Shown here: piece by piece, positions 61,397 to 64,000 of the stretch
Layout of the letters: every line of letters begins with the position of its first letter
Position numbering within the stretch: position 1 is the first letter of the stretch
Assembly: GCA_044347745.1 (NCBI GenBank)
Contig: JBIKUD010000001.1
Coordinates: 72,728-136,727 of the forward strand
Length of the DNA: 64,000 nt
From: JAIBBV01 sp044347745
GTDB taxonomy: Bacteria > Bdellovibrionota_C > UBA2361 > JAFLCA01
Reading direction: 5' to 3'
Program-made: the position numbers and the translations under genes
The notes under the pieces: model-generated
Told to the model about the DNA's origin: nothing
Databases searched by the model: none
What the model saw: the letters and a program-made list of their open reading frames with translations, nothing else

Positions 61397-63151
61397 ATGT
61401 CACAGCACGCTGAACAAAGAGCATTTGCGGTAGTGCAAACCGCGCACCGGCGAATTCGGCTCCGAAAACAATCGCCGACACTGGCCGATAAGATTGTCAC
61501 CGAGTGCGGGCTGCTTCCGGTGTCTGCGCGGGTGCTTGCAGCTCGAGGGTATGAGCCAGGTGAGGAGCTTTCTCATTTTCTTACACCAACATTGAAAGAC
61601 GGCTTGCCACATCCAAGCAAACTAAAAAACCTCAATGCAGCTTGCGATTTGCTTGTTACAGCAATCAATGCTGGCGAGGGAATTGCAATTTGCTGCGACT
61701 TTGATGTGGATGGGCTTTCTGGAGGCTCTCAGTTCTTTCATTTTTTGTCGACCCTAGGGGTGCGAAGCACTGTCCTCGTGCCAGACCGTTTTGAAGACGG
61801 GTATGGTTTAAATGAAAAAATGATTCGGAAAATTGCCGAAGAAAAGTACTCCGTGCTGGTGACTATCGACTATGGCACCACCAATGCAAAAGAGCTTGCG
61901 CTTGCAAAAAAACTAGGCCTAAAAACAATTGTTATTGATCATCATCATGTAGGTTCGCATAAACCTGGCGCGGATGTATTTATCAATCCCAACCAAAAGG
62001 GATGCGGCTTTGCCCAGAAAATTTTGTGTGCCTCAGGATTAACCTGGTATCTGCTTTTGGGCCTCAAGCAGTGTCTGCCTCAAGCAGCTCAGATTGATGT
62101 GAAGTCTTACTTGGATCTTGCTTGTTTAGGAACCATCTGCGACATGGTCCCTTTGGTAGGCGCCAATAGAATTATTGCTAAGCGTGGTCTTGAACTTCTT
62201 ACGACTACAGTACGACCTGGATTAATTGCGTTAAAAAATGTTGCTGGGATTACGAAGGAAGTGTCCTGCTCTGACGTGGGTTTTGGTATAGGTCCTCGAC
62301 TTAATGCTGCTGGACGAATTGTGCACGGCGATATGGTTATTGAATTGCTTACTACACTCGATTCGGGGAGAGCCCAAAAGATTGCCACCCGTTTGAACCG
62401 ATTGAATCTGCAACGACAAGAAACTGAGGCTAAAGTTAAAGAAGGCGCTTTGGAGCAAGTCAGGACGCGGGGTGCTTTACCGCCGGGGATAGTGGTTTGG
62501 GATAAAGAGTACCACACGGGTGTGGTTGGAATTGTAGCTCAGCGCCTTGTTGAGCAATTTTATAGACCCGCGGTAGTGCTTGGCGTTGATACAGACGGGA
62601 TATTTAAAGGCTCAGTCAGGGGAATTAAGGGCTTTAATGTGGTGGAGAGTTTGGCTGCTGTGTCTGAGCACTTGATTAAATTTGGTGGTCATGAAGGAGC
62701 GGGAGGACTCTCGGTTCTTGCCGAGAAAGTTTCAGATTTTGAAGAGGCATTTTTAAGGGTCTGTGAAGACCGCTTAACCGAGATTGATCCAAATCCGTAC
62801 GCTGATGCTGATACGGCGGTTACGTTAGCGGAGATTAGTCCTGAGTTGGTAGTTGAGTTTCGACGTTTTGCTCCCTTCGGCATGGGAAACCCTAATCCAC
62901 AACTGCTGTTACAAAAACTTGAAGTAGTTGAGGTTAAGGTACTAAAAGATGCTCACCTAAAAACTTTATTCTCTGATGGAAAGCGCTTTATTTCGGGGCT
63001 CCTCTGGAGGAATACGAGCCATCCAGCTCTCAAGGTTGGCGCTAAGGTTGATCTTGTCGTTAGGCCAGAGATATCTACGTACATGGGACGAGCTGAACTT
63101 CAGTGCCATATACAAGCAGCGGAGCTGTCAGGCTCCAGCCGGGTAGCCTAA
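61397..63151 (+). CDS. recJ: Single-stranded-DNA-specific exonuclease RecJ
   Basis: 584 residues. DHH domain with CCDFDVDGLSGGSQFFHFLS (motif I), VTIDYGTTNA, IDHHHVGSHKPGADVFINPN (DHH motif), LDLACLGTICDMVPL, FGIGPRLNAAGRI; DHHA1 domain with IKFGGHEGAGGLSVLAEKV; and a C-terminal OB-fold region (FAPFGMGNPNPQLLLQKLEV). All metal-binding residues are present. 5'-3' exonuclease in recombination and mismatch repair. Confidence 0.95.
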   Translation: MSQHAEQRAFAVVQTAHRRIRLRKQSPTLADKIVTECGLLPVSARVLAARGYEPGEELSHFLTPTLKDGLPHPSKLKNLNAACDLLVTAINAGEGIAICCDFDVDGLSGGSQFFHFLSTLGVRSTVLVPDRFEDGYGLNEKMIRKIAEEKYSVLVTIDYGTTNAKELALAKKLGLKTIVIDHHHVGSHKPGADVFINPNQKGCGFAQKILCASGLTWYLLLGLKQCLPQAAQIDVKSYLDLACLGTICDMVPLVGANRIIAKRGLELLTTTVRPGLIALKNVAGITKEVSCSDVGFGIGPRLNAAGRIVHGDMVIELLTTLDSGRAQKIATRLNRLNLQRQETEAKVKEGALEQVRTRGALPPGIVVWDKEYHTGVVGIVAQRLVEQFYRPAVVLGVDTDGIFKGSVRGIKGFNVVESLAAVSEHLIKFGGHEGAGGLSVLAEKVSDFEEAFLRVCEDRLTEIDPNPYADADTAVTLAEISPELVVEFRRFAPFGMGNPNPQLLLQKLEVVEVKVLKDAHLKTLFSDGKRFISGLLWRNTSHPALKVGAKVDLVVRPEISTYMGRAELQCHIQAAELSGSSRVA

Positions 63152-63155
63152 AAAG

Positions 63156-63923
63156 TTAACTTATAGCGCCGCGAATTTTATCTTCTAGCGCATTTACAAC
63201 TTTTGACATGTTAAGGGCTGCGCGCTCAATTGCATCGAGCGCACAATTTGATCCTTCTGAAACCTGGCTGCCAGTTTTTGCAACAAAAACCATTGCAACA
63301 ATTTCCTGCAGCGGGTTGTTAAGGTCATTCCGAATATCTGCACCTAAATTTTTGATTGTGGATTGCAGCAGCACTCGCTCCCTTTGCCTATGGATAATGG
63401 GTAGGCCAGTCTGGGTTACTTGAGGTGCTGGAGGTTTTGCCACATCAGCAGAGTTGAATCTTTTTAAACTGGCAATTTTGTACTCTGAGTTGCCCGGAAA
63501 TTGAACTCGCTCAACTTCAAGATTTCCTACCACAATCAAGTCAGGCGGGGATTCCATTTCTTCGAGAATGGGCCGGAGTCTGGTTACACTGCCGTCGGGC
63601 AAGATAGGGCTGGCGACTACAAGATCAATTGAGCGGCGAGAGAGTATCCAGCGAGCTACTTCAATCGTTGGCGCATACATAATTGAGCAGCTTGGAATTT
63701 TGAGGGTGAGTTGCAGTGTAATTTCTTTGGCCATCTCATGGCTGGCATTAACCACGAGCACATTCGAAAGTTGTATGCTTGCATTGAGTGGGAGCGGTGC
63801 TGCAATAGGAGTGGGTGTTTTTGAAGGGGCAGTTGGCACAGCGTTATTTTGTGGTGCTGCGCCGCTCAGCAAAAGCGTTTTTCGTCTAAAAATGTTTGGG
63901 GTTTCGTTGCCTTGGCCTTGCAT
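63156..63923 (-). CDS. Degenerate receiver plus HisKA-like protein
   Basis: 255 residues. After a disordered Pro/Ala-rich N-terminus, residues about 50-140 look like a receiver fold (VLVVNASHEMAKEITLQLTL, IDLVVASPILPDGS) in which the acidic pocket and phosphoacceptor Asp are replaced by Asn/Ser. The C-terminus (LGADIRNDLNNPLQEIVAMV) resembles the dimerisation helix of a histidine kinase with Asn in place of His, and no ATPase domain follows. Likely a regulatory or scaffold protein. Convergent with recJ, 4 bp apart. Confidence 0.6.
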   Translation of the reverse strand: MQGQGNETPNIFRRKTLLLSGAAPQNNAVPTAPSKTPTPIAAPLPLNASIQLSNVLVVNASHEMAKEITLQLTLKIPSCSIMYAPTIEVARWILSRRSIDLVVASPILPDGSVTRLRPILEEMESPPDLIVVGNLEVERVQFPGNSEYKIASLKRFNSADVAKPPAPQVTQTGLPIIHRQRERVLLQSTIKNLGADIRNDLNNPLQEIVAMVFVAKTGSQVSEGSNCALDAIERAALNMSKVVNALEDKIRGAIS

Positions 63924-64000
63924 ATGCTTGGTCGCCTTACCACTCTCTTTGCATTGAGATGTAAAAACAACGTTTGAGATGCTCGATTTTCCAAAAAAAA

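Overview
The window reads as a chromosomal segment of a Gram-negative, flagellated, type IV pilus/type II secretion-bearing bacterium of moderate GC content. The combination of a bactofilin beside parAB/parS, an F1Fo b/b' gene pair directly ahead of atpHAGDC, GatCAB, a DUF4911-like protein, PpiD, FHA and sigma-54 regulators and a MoxR-DUF58-Bat cluster fits the former Deltaproteobacteria (Bdellovibrionota/Myxococcota-like lineages). That placement is an inference from gene content. Most of the window is ordinary, densely packed housekeeping sequence. I see no prophage, insertion sequence, CRISPR array, rRNA or tRNA.

Layout. 1-4.8 kb: the 3' part of a large SdrD-like secreted protein ending in a strong terminator, then prepilin peptidase and a receiver-less sigma-54 activator. 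4.9-9.5 kb: a flagellin whose middle looks like a beta-propeller, a DUF4124 protein and a TldD/PmbA protease. 9.5-10.06 kb: a non-coding inverted element built from two C-terminal remnants of a four-helix-bundle (S23) protein. 10-13.6 kb: a signalling block on the minus strand (kinase-like protein, NtrC-type regulator, triple-FHA protein). 13.6-23.5 kb: U32 peptidase family protein, Sth-type flavoprotein, gatC-gatA-gatB, DUF4911-like protein, ppiD. 23.6-33.3 kb: minus-strand run ruvX, mltG, low-complexity membrane protein, MoxR, DUF58, BatA-like, VWA protein. 33.7-45.3 kb: M23 peptidase, DTW protein, cinA, TrmA-family RNA methyltransferase, receiver protein, alaS, phoH, 7TM-HD phosphohydrolase, ybeY. 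45.3-45.9 kb: a second S23-tail inverted element. 45.9-50.5 kb: prfB with a programmed +1 frameshift, a catalytically degenerate alpha-oxoamine-synthase homologue resembling the LCB1 subunit of serine palmitoyltransferase, a cluster of parS sites, parA and parB. 50.9-57.6 kb: bactofilin and seven ATP synthase genes (b', b, delta, alpha, gamma, beta, epsilon; the a and c genes are not here). 57.6-64 kb: an unrecognised protein with a four-hairpin leader region, a GspE/PilB ATPase, RppH, a coiled-coil membrane protein, RecJ, and a degenerate receiver/kinase protein.

The most unusual signals are: the two related inverted elements whose four outward-facing gene remnants each carry the stop codon inside an intrinsic terminator loop; the propeller-bearing flagellin; the LCB1-like protein lacking the PLP lysine; the run of four consecutive RNA hairpins at 58271-58422; and kinase-like proteins that lack a recognisable ATPase domain or the phospho-acceptor histidine. 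Start sites were adjusted from the longest open frame where a Shine-Dalgarno sequence or family alignment favoured an internal codon; each case is stated.
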